A stretch of DNA of 64,000 nucleotides from contig NZ_LISX01000007.1 in assembly GCF_001905465.1 (NCBI RefSeq), positions 352,627-416,626 of the forward strand, given 5' to 3'. Below are positions 25,380 to 33,852 of this stretch, in pieces (positions within the stretch are counted from its first letter, which is position 1; every line of letters starts with the position of its first letter). The notes below the pieces were generated by a model that searched no databases, had not been told where the DNA came from, and saw nothing but the letters and a program-made list of their open reading frames with translations. Position numbers and translations under genes: made by a program. Origin of the DNA: Kitasatospora sp. CB01950 (GTDB taxonomy: Bacteria > Actinomycetota > Actinomycetes > Streptomycetales > Streptomycetaceae).

Positions 25380-26015
25380 TCAGAGAGTGTCGACCCAGTT
25401 GGTCAGCAGGGCGGCGCCGGCGTCGCCGGACTTCTCGGGATGGAACTGGGTGGCCCACAGCGGACCGTTCTCCACCGCGGCGACGAACGGCTGCCCGTGG
25501 GTGGTCCAGGCCACCTTGGGGGCGCGGATCTTCTCCGAGTGGGACTCCAGCACCCAGTGCCGCACGCCGTAGGAGTGCACGAAGTAGAACCGGGTGTCGG
25601 CGTCCATCCCGGCGAACATCCGGGTGTCGGCGGGGGCGTCGACGGTGTTCCAGCCCATGTGCGGGACGACGGGCGCGTCCAGCGGCTCGACCACGCCGGG
25701 CCACTCGTCGCAGCCGTCGGTCTCGACGCCGTGCTCGACGCCCTTCTCGAACAGGATCTGCATGCCGACGCAGATGCCCAGCACCGGGCGGCCGCCGGCC
25801 AGCCGCCGTCCGATGATCTGCTCGCCGCGCACCGCCTTCAGGCCGCGCATGCACGCCTCGAAGGCGCCCACGCCGGGCACCAGCAGGCCGTCGGCGTCCA
25901 TCGCCTGCTGGAAGTTCGAGGTGACGGTGACGTTCGCACCGGTCCGCTCGACGGCGCGCTGGGCGGAGCGCAGGTTGCCGGAGCCGTAGTCCAGCACCAC
26001 CACGTTCTTGGTCAT
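25380..26015 (-). CDS. hisH: Imidazole glycerol phosphate synthase subunit HisH
   Basis: The glutaminase subunit that supplies ammonia to HisF. The 211-aa class I amidotransferase has the nucleophile Cys82 in LGICVGMQ, the oxyanion-strand region VPGVGAFEACM, PHMGWN, and the His/Glu of the triad in TQFHPEKSG. It begins 12 bp after the small membrane protein gene and lies 29 bp before priA. Confidence 0.97.
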   Translation of the reverse strand: MTKNVVVLDYGSGNLRSAQRAVERTGANVTVTSNFQQAMDADGLLVPGVGAFEACMRGLKAVRGEQIIGRRLAGGRPVLGICVGMQILFEKGVEHGVETDGCDEWPGVVEPLDAPVVPHMGWNTVDAPADTRMFAGMDADTRFYFVHSYGVRHWVLESHSEKIRAPKVAWTTHGQPFVAAVENGPLWATQFHPEKSGDAGAALLTNWVDTL

Positions 26016-26027
26016 GTCGCGGAGCTC

Positions 26028-26171
26028 CTAGAAGCGCAGGATGCCGGCGGCCAGGCACATGGCCGAGGCGAAGGCGAGGACGAGGATCACGCTCTTCGGC
26101 TTGTCCTGCTTCCAGAACGAGTAGACGCCGGTGGCGAAGAAGATGCCGAGGAAGATCAGAACCGTCGCCAT
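26028..26171 (-). CDS. Small membrane protein in his operon
   Basis: A 47-aa protein starting MATVLIFLGIFFATGVYSFW with a first membrane helix, a short KQDKPKS turn, and a second helix (VILVLAFASAMCLAAGIL). Its ATG overlaps the hisB stop by one base (TGATG), and it ends 12 bp before hisH, so it is translated within the his operon. Similar small proteins occur at this position in streptomycetes. Function unknown; it is too small for an enzyme, and a membrane-anchoring or regulatory role is possible. Confidence 0.8.
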   Translation of the reverse strand: MATVLIFLGIFFATGVYSFWKQDKPKSVILVLAFASAMCLAAGILRF

Positions 26172-26764
26172 CAGAGGGCGCCCTTCGTGGACGGGAGGAT
26201 GCCCTCGGCGCGCGGGTCGCGCTCGGAGGCGTAGCGCAGCGCCCGGGCCAGTGCCTTGAACTGGCACTCCACGATGTGGTGTGCGTTGCGGCCGTACGGC
26301 ACGTGCACGTGCAGCGCGATCTGGGCCTGCGCGACGAAGGACTCCAGGATGTGCCGGGTCATCGTGGTGTCGTACGAGCCGATCATCGGGGCGATGCCCT
26401 CGGGCTCGCTGTGCACCAGGTACGGGCGGCCCGACAGATCGACCGTGACCTGCGCCAGCGACTCGTCCAGCGGGACGGTGCAGTTGCCGAACCGGTAGAT
26501 GCCGACCTTGTCGCCGAGCGCCTGCTTGAAGGCGGCGCCGAGGGCGAGGGCGGTGTCCTCGATGGTGTGGTGGGTGTCGATGTGCAGGTCGCCGTCGGTC
26601 TTCACGGTGAGGTCGAAGAGGCCGTGGCGGCCGAGCTGGTCGAGCATGTGGTCGTAGAACCCGACGCCCGTGGAGACGTCCGTCCTGCCGGTTCCGTCGA
26701 GGTCGATCTCGACCAGGACGGAGGTCTCCTTGGTGGTGCGTTCGACGCGGCCGATACGGGACAT
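26171..26764 (-). CDS. hisB: Imidazoleglycerol-phosphate dehydratase
   Basis: Dehydrates imidazole glycerol phosphate to imidazole acetol phosphate. At 197 aa it is the single-domain type without a phosphatase part. It has the Mn-binding motifs GFYDHMLDQLGRHG, DTHHTIEDTALALG, VHVPYGRNAHHIVE and the Lys/Glu region FKALARALR. It starts at ATG 26764, 7 bp after hisC, and overlaps the small membrane protein gene by one base. Confidence 0.97.
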   Translation of the reverse strand: MSRIGRVERTTKETSVLVEIDLDGTGRTDVSTGVGFYDHMLDQLGRHGLFDLTVKTDGDLHIDTHHTIEDTALALGAAFKQALGDKVGIYRFGNCTVPLDESLAQVTVDLSGRPYLVHSEPEGIAPMIGSYDTTMTRHILESFVAQAQIALHVHVPYGRNAHHIVECQFKALARALRYASERDPRAEGILPSTKGAL

Positions 26765-26771
26765 TGCGGGG

Positions 26772-27872
26772 TTACAGCTCCTTGATTGCAGCGGACACGG
26801 CGGCCAGGAAGGCGTCGTTCTCGGCGGGGGTGCCGGCGGTGACGCGCAGCCACCCGGGCACGCCGTTGTCGCGGACCAGCACGCCCCGGTCGAGGATCGA
26901 CTGCCACACCGCGTGGGTGTCGGCGAAGCGGCCGAACTGGATGAAGTTGGCGTCCGAGTCGGTCACGTCGAGGCCCAGCTCGCGCAGCGCGACCACCAGC
27001 CGGTCGCGCTCGGACTTCAGCTGCTCGACGTAGCCGAGCAGCGTGTCGGTGTGCTCCAGGCAGGCCAGCGCCGTGGCCTGGGTGACGGCCGACAGGTGGT
27101 AGGGCAGCCGGACCAGCTGCACCGCGTCCACCACCGCCGGGTCCGCGGCCAGGTAGCCGAGCCGGAGGCCGGCCGCGCCGAACGCCTTCGACATGGTGCG
27201 CGAGACCACCAGGTTGGGGCGGCCCTCCAGCAGCGGCAGCAGCGAGTCGCGGTGCGAGAACTCGACGTACGCCTCGTCCACCACCACCAGGCTGGGCCGG
27301 GCGGCCTGCGCGGCCTCGTACAGCGCGAGCACGGTGTCGGCCTCGACGGCGGTGCCGGTCGGGTTGTTCGGCGAGCAGATGAACACCACGTGCGGGCGCA
27401 GCTCGGCGATCGCCTCGCGGGCCGCGTCCAGGTCGACGGTGAAGTCCTCGTTGCGCGGGCCGGAGATCCAGCCGGTGCCGGTGCCGCGGGCGATCAGCGC
27501 GTGCATCGAGTACGAGGGCTCGAAGCCGATCGCGGTGCGGCCGGGCCCGCCGAAGGTCTGCAGCAGCTGCTGGAGCACCTCGTTGGAGCCGTTGGCGGCC
27601 CACACCTGGTCCTTGGTCACGGTGTGGCCGGTGGTGTCGGTCAGGTAGGCGGCCAGGCCGGCCCGCAGCTCCACCGCGTCCCGGTCCGGGTAGCGGTTGA
27701 GCTGCCGGGCGGCGTCGGCGACCCGCTCGGCGATCCGGGCCACCAGCGGCTCGGGCAGCGGGTACGGGTTCTCGTTGGTGTTCAGCTGGACGGGCACGTC
27801 CAACTGCGGTGCGCCGTAAGGGGACTGGCCGCGCAGCTCGTCCCGGACGGGCAGGTCGTCGATCTTCGTCAC
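26772..27872 (-). CDS. hisC: Histidinol-phosphate aminotransferase
   Basis: PLP enzyme converting imidazole acetol phosphate to histidinol phosphate. It has 366 aa from GTG 27872 (VTKIDDLPVRDEL), which overlaps the hisD stop in a GTGA. Motifs are LNTNENPYPLP, NGSNEVLQ, SPNNPTGT, VDEAYVEF, the PLP lysine Lys229 in SRTMSKAFG, and RLGYLAADP. The open frame continues far upstream to 28829 as a shadow inside hisD. Confidence 0.96.
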   Translation of the reverse strand: MTKIDDLPVRDELRGQSPYGAPQLDVPVQLNTNENPYPLPEPLVARIAERVADAARQLNRYPDRDAVELRAGLAAYLTDTTGHTVTKDQVWAANGSNEVLQQLLQTFGGPGRTAIGFEPSYSMHALIARGTGTGWISGPRNEDFTVDLDAAREAIAELRPHVVFICSPNNPTGTAVEADTVLALYEAAQAARPSLVVVDEAYVEFSHRDSLLPLLEGRPNLVVSRTMSKAFGAAGLRLGYLAADPAVVDAVQLVRLPYHLSAVTQATALACLEHTDTLLGYVEQLKSERDRLVVALRELGLDVTDSDANFIQFGRFADTHAVWQSILDRGVLVRDNGVPGWLRVTAGTPAENDAFLAAVSAAIKEL

Positions 27873-29176
27873 GAGCTGGGCACGCTCCAGTCGAATCGGG
27901 CCTTCACAGCGTCTCCGTGACCGGGCAGGTCCTCGGCCTCGGAGAGGTTGACCACGTGCGCGGCGATGTCTGCCAGCGCCTGCCGGTCGTATTCGACGAC
28001 CTGGACGCCGCGCAGGAAGGTCTGCACGGACAGGCCCGAGGAGTGGCAGGCGCAGCCGCCGGTGGGCAGCACGTGGTTGGAGCCGGCCGCGTAGTCGCCC
28101 AGCGAGACCGGGGTGAAGCGGCCGAGGAAGATCGCGCCGGCGTTGCGCACCCGCTCGGAGACGGCGTGCGGGTCGGCGGTCTGGATCTCCAGGTGCTCGG
28201 CGGCGTACGCGTTGACGACGGCCAGGCCCTGGTCGAGGTCGTCGACCAGGATGATCCCGGACTGCGGGCCGCCGAGCGCCTCGGCCACCCGCTCGGAGTG
28301 CCGGGTGCGGGCGACCTGGGTCTTCAGCTCGGCCTCGACCGCGTCGGCCAGCTCGGCCGAGGTGGTGACCAGCACCGATCCGGAGGTCGGGCCGTGCTCG
28401 GCCTGGCTGATCAGGTCCGCGGCGACCTCGGCGGCGTCCGCCGTGTCGTCCGCGAGCACCATGATCTCGGTCGGGCCGGCCTCCGAGTCGATGCCGATCC
28501 GGCCGGCGAACAGCCGCTTGGCGGCCGCGACGTAGATGTTGCCGGGGCCGGTGACCAGGTTGACGGGCGCGCACTCCTCGGTGCCGAGGGCGAACATCGC
28601 CACCGCCTGGGCGCCGCCCACCGCGTACACCTCGTCCACGCCGAGCAGCGCGCACGCGGCCAGGATGGCCGGGTGCACCCGGCCGCCGAAGGCCTTCTGC
28701 GGCGGCGAGGTGACGGCGATGCCGCGCACCCCGGCCTCCTGCGCGGGCACCACGTTCATCACCACGGACGACGGGTAGACCGCCAGGCCGCCCGGCACGT
28801 ACAGGCCGACCCGGTCGACCGGCACCCACCGCTGGGTGACGGTGCCGCCGGGCACCACCTGGGTGGTGCGGCCGGTGCGCCGCTGGTCGCTGTGGACGGC
28901 GCGGGCCCGGCGGATCGACTCCTCGAGCGCGGCGCGCACCTTCGGGTCGAGCTGCTCCAGGGCCTCGGCGATCTGCTCGGCCGGGACGCGGGTGGACGTC
29001 AGCCGCACCCCGTCGAAACGCTCGGTGATCTCTATCAACGCGGCCACGCCACGATGGCGTACGTCCTCCGCGATCGGCCGCACCTTCTCAAGGGCGGCCT
29101 CCACGTCGAACTCGGCACGGGGCAGCACGTCGCGGGGGTCCTGATCGGAGCCGCGGAGGTCGATTCGAGAGATCAC
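27869..29176 (-). CDS. hisD: Histidinol dehydrogenase
   Basis: Zn enzyme for the last two oxidations from histidinol to histidine. The 435-aa protein has ERFDGV, VGLYVPGG, VVPAQEAGV, GGAQAVAMFALGTE, GPGNIYVAAAKR, DSEAGPTE, the Zn/catalytic residues in DLISQAEHGPTSGSVLV, and AEHLEIQT with the SNHVLPTGG loop. GTG 29176 is chosen as the start because a TACACT box ends 7 nt before it with no ribosome site, the leaderless arrangement. It is the first gene of the operon and overlaps hisC. Confidence 0.96.
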   Translation of the reverse strand: MISRIDLRGSDQDPRDVLPRAEFDVEAALEKVRPIAEDVRHRGVAALIEITERFDGVRLTSTRVPAEQIAEALEQLDPKVRAALEESIRRARAVHSDQRRTGRTTQVVPGGTVTQRWVPVDRVGLYVPGGLAVYPSSVVMNVVPAQEAGVRGIAVTSPPQKAFGGRVHPAILAACALLGVDEVYAVGGAQAVAMFALGTEECAPVNLVTGPGNIYVAAAKRLFAGRIGIDSEAGPTEIMVLADDTADAAEVAADLISQAEHGPTSGSVLVTTSAELADAVEAELKTQVARTRHSERVAEALGGPQSGIILVDDLDQGLAVVNAYAAEHLEIQTADPHAVSERVRNAGAIFLGRFTPVSLGDYAAGSNHVLPTGGCACHSSGLSVQTFLRGVQVVEYDRQALADIAAHVVNLSEAEDLPGHGDAVKARFDWSVPSS

Positions 29177-29183
29177 ACGGCCA

Positions 29184-29189
29184 AGTGTA
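29184..29189 (-). promoter_or_regulatory. -10 box of his operon, leaderless
   Basis: On the minus strand TACACT ends 7 nt before the hisD GTG. With the usual 6-8 nt distance, transcription would begin at the start codon. No ribosome site is present in that space. Confidence 0.55.
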
Positions 29190-29270
29190 AGGAGTGACGA
29201 AAAACGGCATCCGGGTATTTCAGTCCGTGATACGAAGGATGAGACGTCGACAAGATCATCGGGGGATGCG

Positions 29271-30926
29271 GTGGAGCAGGCGCCGGACGACTGGACCGAC
29301 ATCGAGCGCGGGCTGTGGGAGGCGTTCCGCCACGGCGACGTGTACGACCTGCGGGCCGACCGCTCCGACCTCCGCACCGACCTGGTCCGGCCCGCCCCCG
29401 CCGGGCAGGCCGTCCGCCCGGACGAGGAGAGCCTCGGCCCCGACGACCCGTTCGACTCCACTTCCTGGGGGCCGGAGCGCACCGTCCGCGCCGAGGTGAT
29501 CGCCCGGCTGCTGCTGCACGGCCCCGGGGCCGCACCCGGCAAGGTCACCGCGCTCAAGCTCACCGGCGCCCGGATCACCGGCCGGCTCGACCTGGCCGGC
29601 GGCCGGATCGACGGCTACGTCGAGCTGCGGCTGTGCCGCTTCGACCACAAGCTGCTGCTCTCCGAGGCCTCCGCCGCCACGCTGCGGCTGGTCTCCTGCG
29701 CACTCCCCCGGCTGGAGGCGTCCCGGATCGCCACCGAGGGCGACCTGCACCTGGCCCGCTGCGGCATACCCGCCGGCGTCCGGCTCACCGACGCCCGGAT
29801 CGGCACCGACCTGCTGCTCAACCAGTCCGCCATCGGCCCCGACAGCTTCGGGCGCTCGCTGTCCGCCGACGGGATCGGCGTCAACCAGGACTGCGAGGCC
29901 GAACGGCTCGACGTGCTCGGCGAGGTGGGCCTGCGCTCGGCCCGGATCGGCGGCCGCCTCTCGCTGCGCGGCGCCACCCTGCGGGCCTCGCCCGTCAACC
30001 CCAACGCGCTCAACGCCCCGCGGATCACCGTCGGCCACACCCTGTACCTGTCCGGCTCCGCCGACGCCGACTGGACGGGGTCCCGCACCGTCTACGGCTC
30101 CGGCTACGGCGAACCCGCCACCACCGCCGCCTACGAGGACGTCACCCACACCCCGTTCCGCTCCTGGGGCCGGGTCCGGCTCTCCGACGCCCGCTTCGAC
30201 AACGCCTGCCTGATCACCGCCGCCGAATTCCACCTCGGCCCCGACCAGGAACTCTCCCTCAACCGGATCCAGACCCCCGAGCTCCGCTTCACCTGCAGAA
30301 CCCCGCCCACCGGCACCGTCAGCCTCAACCGCGCCCGGATCGGCAACCTGGTCGACTCCCCCGACGCCTGGCCCACCGACCGGCACATCTCGCTCACCGG
30401 CTTCAGTTACGAATCGCTCCGCCCCGCCGAGCCCTTCCCGCTGGAACGCCGCGTCGCCTGGCTGGAGTCCGGCGCCGAGTTCCGCCCCGAGGCCTACGAG
30501 CAGCTCGCCGCCGCCCTGCGCCGCGACGGCGCCGACGAGGACGCCCGCACCGTCCTGCTCGCCAAACAGCGCCGCCGCCGCAGCACCCTGCCGCTGCCCG
30601 GCCGGCTCTGGGGCCACCTCCAGGACGCCGCTGTCGGCTACGGCTACCGCCCCGGCCGCGCCGCCACCTGGCTGGTCCTCGCCTGGGCGCTCGGCACGAT
30701 CTACTTCCAGGAGCACCCGCCCGCGCCGATCAAACCCGACGAACGGGTGGAGTGGAACGCCGCCCTGTACGCCGCCGGCAAGGTCCTCCCACTGATCGAC
30801 CTCGGCCAGGCCGGCTGGAACCCCGACCGCCCCGGCCAGTGGGTCGCCACCGCCCTGGTCCTCACCGGCTGGGTCCTCGCCACCACCGCCGTCGCCGGCG
30901 TCACCCGGCTCCTCCAGCGCGGCTAG
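29271..30926 (+). CDS. Repeat-rich membrane protein, unknown function (annotated elsewhere as oxidoreductase-like)
   Basis: A 551-aa protein from GTG 29271 after GGGGG. Residues about 90-400 carry repeated solenoid-like units such as LKLTGARITGRLDLAGG, GRLSLRGATLRAS and GRVRLSDARFDNAC, each ending in an A/G-x-I-x-G step, suggesting a right-handed beta-helix. The C-terminus has basic RRRRS, then two membrane helices (about 455-475 and 520-545). No catalytic motif or nucleotide-binding site is seen. It is divergent from hisD with a shared upstream region. Confidence 0.8.
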   Translation: MEQAPDDWTDIERGLWEAFRHGDVYDLRADRSDLRTDLVRPAPAGQAVRPDEESLGPDDPFDSTSWGPERTVRAEVIARLLLHGPGAAPGKVTALKLTGARITGRLDLAGGRIDGYVELRLCRFDHKLLLSEASAATLRLVSCALPRLEASRIATEGDLHLARCGIPAGVRLTDARIGTDLLLNQSAIGPDSFGRSLSADGIGVNQDCEAERLDVLGEVGLRSARIGGRLSLRGATLRASPVNPNALNAPRITVGHTLYLSGSADADWTGSRTVYGSGYGEPATTAAYEDVTHTPFRSWGRVRLSDARFDNACLITAAEFHLGPDQELSLNRIQTPELRFTCRTPPTGTVSLNRARIGNLVDSPDAWPTDRHISLTGFSYESLRPAEPFPLERRVAWLESGAEFRPEAYEQLAAALRRDGADEDARTVLLAKQRRRRSTLPLPGRLWGHLQDAAVGYGYRPGRAATWLVLAWALGTIYFQEHPPAPIKPDERVEWNAALYAAGKVLPLIDLGQAGWNPDRPGQWVATALVLTGWVLATTAVAGVTRLLQRG

Positions 30927-30961
30927 CCGTAAGTCCGGAGCGGCGGCGGCCCCACGGGAAC

Positions 30962-30967
30962 TACGCT
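30962..30967 (+). promoter_or_regulatory. -10 box giving a leaderless transcript
   Basis: TACGCT ends 7 nt before the GTG at 30975; no ribosome site is present. Confidence 0.5.
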
Positions 30968-30974
30968 GTCCGCC

Positions 30975-31703
30975 GTGACTGATCGGCTCCCGCTCTTCCC
31001 GCTCAACACCGTCCTGTACCCCGGGCTGGTGTTGCCCCTGCACGTCTTCGAGGAGCGCTACCGCCGGCTGGTCGCCGACCTGCAGAAGCTGCCCGAGGAC
31101 GAGCCGCGCCGCTTCGGCGTGATCGCCCTCCGGGACGGCCGCGAGGTCGCTCCGGTCCGCGAACTCGACGCCCCCGCAGGCCCGTTGGACGGCATCGGGG
31201 CCCCCGGCGAGGACCCGCTGGACGCCCTCCACCCGGTCGGCTGCGTCGCCGACGTCGCCTCCGTCCGGGACCAGCCCGAGGGCCGCTACGAACTCCTCGT
31301 CACCGGCACCACCCGGTTCCGCCTGCGCGCCGTCGACGCCACCGGCCCCTACCTGGTCGGCGACGTCTCCGTGCTGCCCGAACAGCCCGGCGAGGGCTCC
31401 GGCGCACTCGCCTCCGGCGTCGAACGCGCCTTCCGCACCTACCAGAAGCGCCTGGCCGGCGCCCGCGAGGCCACCCTCAACGGCGAACCCGAACTCCCCG
31501 ACGACCCGCAGGTGCTCTCCTACCTGGTCGCCGCCGCCACCACCCTGCCGGTGGCCGTCAAGCAGGAACTCCTCGCCTGCCCCGACACCGCGCAGCGCCT
31601 CACCCGCGAGCTCGAACTGCTCCGCCGGGAGAGCGCGGTGATCGCCAAGCTCCCGTCCCTGCCCGCCATCGAGCTCACCCGTCAGGCGTTCAGCCCGAAC
31701 TGA
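30975..31703 (+). CDS. Lon N-terminal (substrate-binding) domain protein
   Basis: A 242-aa protein starting with GTG and then LPLFPLNTVLYPGLVLPLHVFEERYRRLV, the Lon protease N-terminal (LAN/PUA-like) signature. The following beta-rich part (FGVIALRDG, RYELLVTGTTRFRL) and C-terminal helices (QVLSYLVAAATTLPVAVKQELL) complete the domain. It has no AAA+ or protease domain, so it is a free-standing Lon-N protein. A -10 box at leaderless spacing precedes it. It runs 14 bp before the YbaK gene. Confidence 0.9.
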   Translation: MTDRLPLFPLNTVLYPGLVLPLHVFEERYRRLVADLQKLPEDEPRRFGVIALRDGREVAPVRELDAPAGPLDGIGAPGEDPLDALHPVGCVADVASVRDQPEGRYELLVTGTTRFRLRAVDATGPYLVGDVSVLPEQPGEGSGALASGVERAFRTYQKRLAGAREATLNGEPELPDDPQVLSYLVAAATTLPVAVKQELLACPDTAQRLTRELELLRRESAVIAKLPSLPAIELTRQAFSPN

Positions 31704-31717
31704 GGACTCCCCCGCCC

Positions 31718-32209
31718 ATGCCCAGGAAGAAGACCGCCGGCGGCACCCCCGCCACCGTCGCCCTCGACGCGGCCGCCGTCCCGTTCACCGTCCACGAGTA
31801 CGCCCACGACCCCGCCGCGAGCTCCTACGGCGCGGAGGCCGCCGAAGTCCTCGCCGTCCCGCCGGCCCGCGTCTTCAAGACCCTGCTCGCCGAGACCGAC
31901 GGCGCCCTCGCCGTCGCCGTCGTCCCCGTCTCCGGCCAACTCGACCTCAAGGCCCTCGCCACCGCGCTCGGCGCCAAACGCGCCACCATGGCCGACCCCA
32001 CCGCCGCCGAACGCTCCACCGGCTACGTCCTCGGCGGCATCTCCCCCCTCGGCCAACGCAAGAAGCTCCGCACCGTCATCGACACCACCGCCCTGACCCA
32101 CCCCACGGTCTACGTCTCCGCCGGCAAACGCGGCATGGAAATCGAACTCGCCCCGGCGGACCTGGTCCGGCTGACGAACGCAGTCACTTGGGACATTGGC
32201 AGGCGATGA
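31718..32209 (+). CDS. ybaK: Cys-tRNA(Pro)/Cys-tRNA(Cys) deacylase, YbaK/EbsC family
   Basis: Hydrolyses mischarged Cys-tRNA(Pro) in trans. The 163-aa protein has the YbaK pattern: AVPFTVHEYAHDP, VFKTLLAETDGALAVAVVPVSGQLDLK with the key Lys, AERSTGYVLGGISPLGQRKK (GGxSP loop) and YVSAGKRGMEIELAPADL. It starts at ATG 31718, downstream of the Lon-N gene on the same strand. Confidence 0.92.
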   Translation: MPRKKTAGGTPATVALDAAAVPFTVHEYAHDPAASSYGAEAAEVLAVPPARVFKTLLAETDGALAVAVVPVSGQLDLKALATALGAKRATMADPTAAERSTGYVLGGISPLGQRKKLRTVIDTTALTHPTVYVSAGKRGMEIELAPADLVRLTNAVTWDIGRR

Positions 32210-32233
32210 GCATTCAGGGGCGCGTGGGGGTAC

Positions 32234-32250
32234 CTCCCGGCCCGCGGGAG
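32234..32250. terminator. Short hairpin after ybaK
   Basis: CTCCCG (32234-32239) pairs with CGGGAG (32245-32250). The upstream GGGGGTACCTCCCG resembles an extragenic hairpin element common in streptomycetes. It lies between the convergent ybaK and membrane-protein genes. Confidence 0.45.
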
Positions 32251-32351
32251 AACTGCGCGAAGGGGAACGCACTCAACCGCAAGATCGCGACGCAGGACAA
32301 TGACCTGCACGTGATCGCGACCTCACGGATGTGGTGCTGCGCTTCGCGTCC

Positions 32352-32981
32352 CTACTGCGGAGGCATCGCCCAGTACGGCGGCCGGTCCGGCTCCCGCTTG
32401 CCGAACGTCGCCGAGAGGGCGAGCAGCACGATGGTCGCCGTCATCGGCCACACCAGCAGCGCGCCGTGCGCGGTGAGCTCCAGCGGCCCGTCGAACGAAC
32501 CCCCGTTGCCGACGGCCAGCGCGTGCGCGCGGAGGTCGGTGGTGGGGCCGAGGCGGGTGCCGAGCTGCCAGCCGAGGACCGAGCCGAGGAGGCCGCCCGC
32601 GGTGAGGCCGACGGCGACGGCGATGCCGCCGCCGCGGGTGCGGGTCCAGAGGAAGGCGCCGAGGGCCGTGGCGATGCCGAGCGCGAGGCCGAGCAGGGAG
32701 AAGACGCCGACGGCGGCAATCTGGGCTTCGCCCTCGGGGTCGCGGTAGAGGATCCGGTTGTCCTGGACCTCGAACCCGATCCGCGGCGAGAGCCAGAGCC
32801 AGAGCAGGCCGAGCACGACGCCGAGGACCGCTCCGGCGACGGTGATGACCGCTCCGATCCGCAGCTCGGGGCCGACCGGCGGCCGCTCGACGGCGGCGGG
32901 CGGCTGCGGCGGGTGGGGCGGGGCGAACGGGTCCGCCCCGGGCGGCGGCGTGTCACCCGCAGGTGTGTTCGGTACGGTCAC
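32352..32981 (-). CDS. DUF2567-like membrane protein
   Basis: A 209-aa protein from GTG 32981. The N-terminus is Pro-rich (PPPGADPFAPPHPPQPP). Four hydrophobic segments follow (AVITVAGAVLGVVLGLLWLWL; VGVFSLLGLALGIATALGAFLW; AVAVGLTAGGLLGSVLGWQLG; TAHGALLVWPMTATIVLLAL). The pattern, with a GFEVQDNRILYRDPEGE loop, fits the actinobacterial DUF2567 family, which has no known function. It stands downstream of the ABC permease gene on the same strand. Confidence 0.7.
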   Translation of the reverse strand: MTVPNTPAGDTPPPGADPFAPPHPPQPPAAVERPPVGPELRIGAVITVAGAVLGVVLGLLWLWLSPRIGFEVQDNRILYRDPEGEAQIAAVGVFSLLGLALGIATALGAFLWTRTRGGGIAVAVGLTAGGLLGSVLGWQLGTRLGPTTDLRAHALAVGNGGSFDGPLELTAHGALLVWPMTATIVLLALSATFGKREPDRPPYWAMPPQ

Positions 32982-33051
32982 GCCCCCATCGTTTCATGGC
33001 CGCCCCCGCCGCTGTCGATCTCCTGTCGCGGTCCGTTCGACGGAAGGAGTC

Positions 33052-33852
33052 TCAGTGCGCGGCGCGCCGGTACGCCCAGGTGGCGAGCGTCAGCGAGGCG
33101 AGGCCGACCGCGCCGCAGACGCCGAGGTCGAGCAGGACGCGGGCCCAGTCGGGGTGCGGGGCGAAGGTGAGGGCGAAGGCGTCGACGCCGTAACTGGAGG
33201 GCAGCAGGTCGCGCAGCCACTGCACCGGGACAGGCAGCCGGGAGGCCGGCAGGACGCCCAGCAGCAGCGCCGCGGACATGCCCAACTGCCCGGCGAGGGT
33301 GGCGAGTTCCTGGCGCGGGGCGAGCAGCCCGAGGGTCGCGCCGAGTCCGGCGAGCGCCGCGCCGGCCAGCGGGACCACGGCGAGCAAAATCCACAGCCGT
33401 CCCATCGGCAGCCCGAACATCCAACTGCCGGCGGCGGCGGTGACGAACACCCCGGGCACGGTGAAGGAGGCGTACGCGGCGGCGGTGCCGAGCACCACGG
33501 ACGCGGGCGGGACGGGCAGCGTCGCGTAGTGGTCGAGGCCGCCGGTGTGGCGGAGCCGGCCGAAGTACTGGGCGAGCAGGTTGAGCGCCACGAAGGCGAC
33601 GACCAGGACGGCGGAGCCGGCCACCACGGCGTGCGCGGAGGGGTTGTCGCCGGGGTCGACGACGCCGCGCATCATCACCAGGATGCCGATGGACTGGAAG
33701 GTCGCGACGAACAGCAGCGGGATCCGGGAGACCTTGGCCCGGGCCAGCTGGGCGCGGTAGACGGCGGCCAGCGCGGGCAGCAGCCGGGCGGCGGGGGCCA
33801 GCGGGGCGGCCGTCCCGGTCGCGGTGGCGGCGGGGGCGTCGAGCAGGGTCAT
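33052..33852 (-). CDS. ABC-2 type transporter permease
   Basis: A 266-aa membrane protein with six predicted helices, including LLFVATFQSIGILVMMRGVV, AVVAGSAVLVVAFVALNLLAQYFG and GQLGMSAALLLGVLPAS, the ABC-2 permease layout (LPxPxxW-type region near LPVPVQWLRDLLPSSY). Its ATG at 33852 overlaps the ATPase gene stop by 4 bp (ATGA), so the two form one exporter. The substrate is unknown. Confidence 0.88.
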   Translation of the reverse strand: MTLLDAPAATATGTAAPLAPAARLLPALAAVYRAQLARAKVSRIPLLFVATFQSIGILVMMRGVVDPGDNPSAHAVVAGSAVLVVAFVALNLLAQYFGRLRHTGGLDHYATLPVPPASVVLGTAAAYASFTVPGVFVTAAAGSWMFGLPMGRLWILLAVVPLAGAALAGLGATLGLLAPRQELATLAGQLGMSAALLLGVLPASRLPVPVQWLRDLLPSSYGVDAFALTFAPHPDWARVLLDLGVCGAVGLASLTLATWAYRRAAH

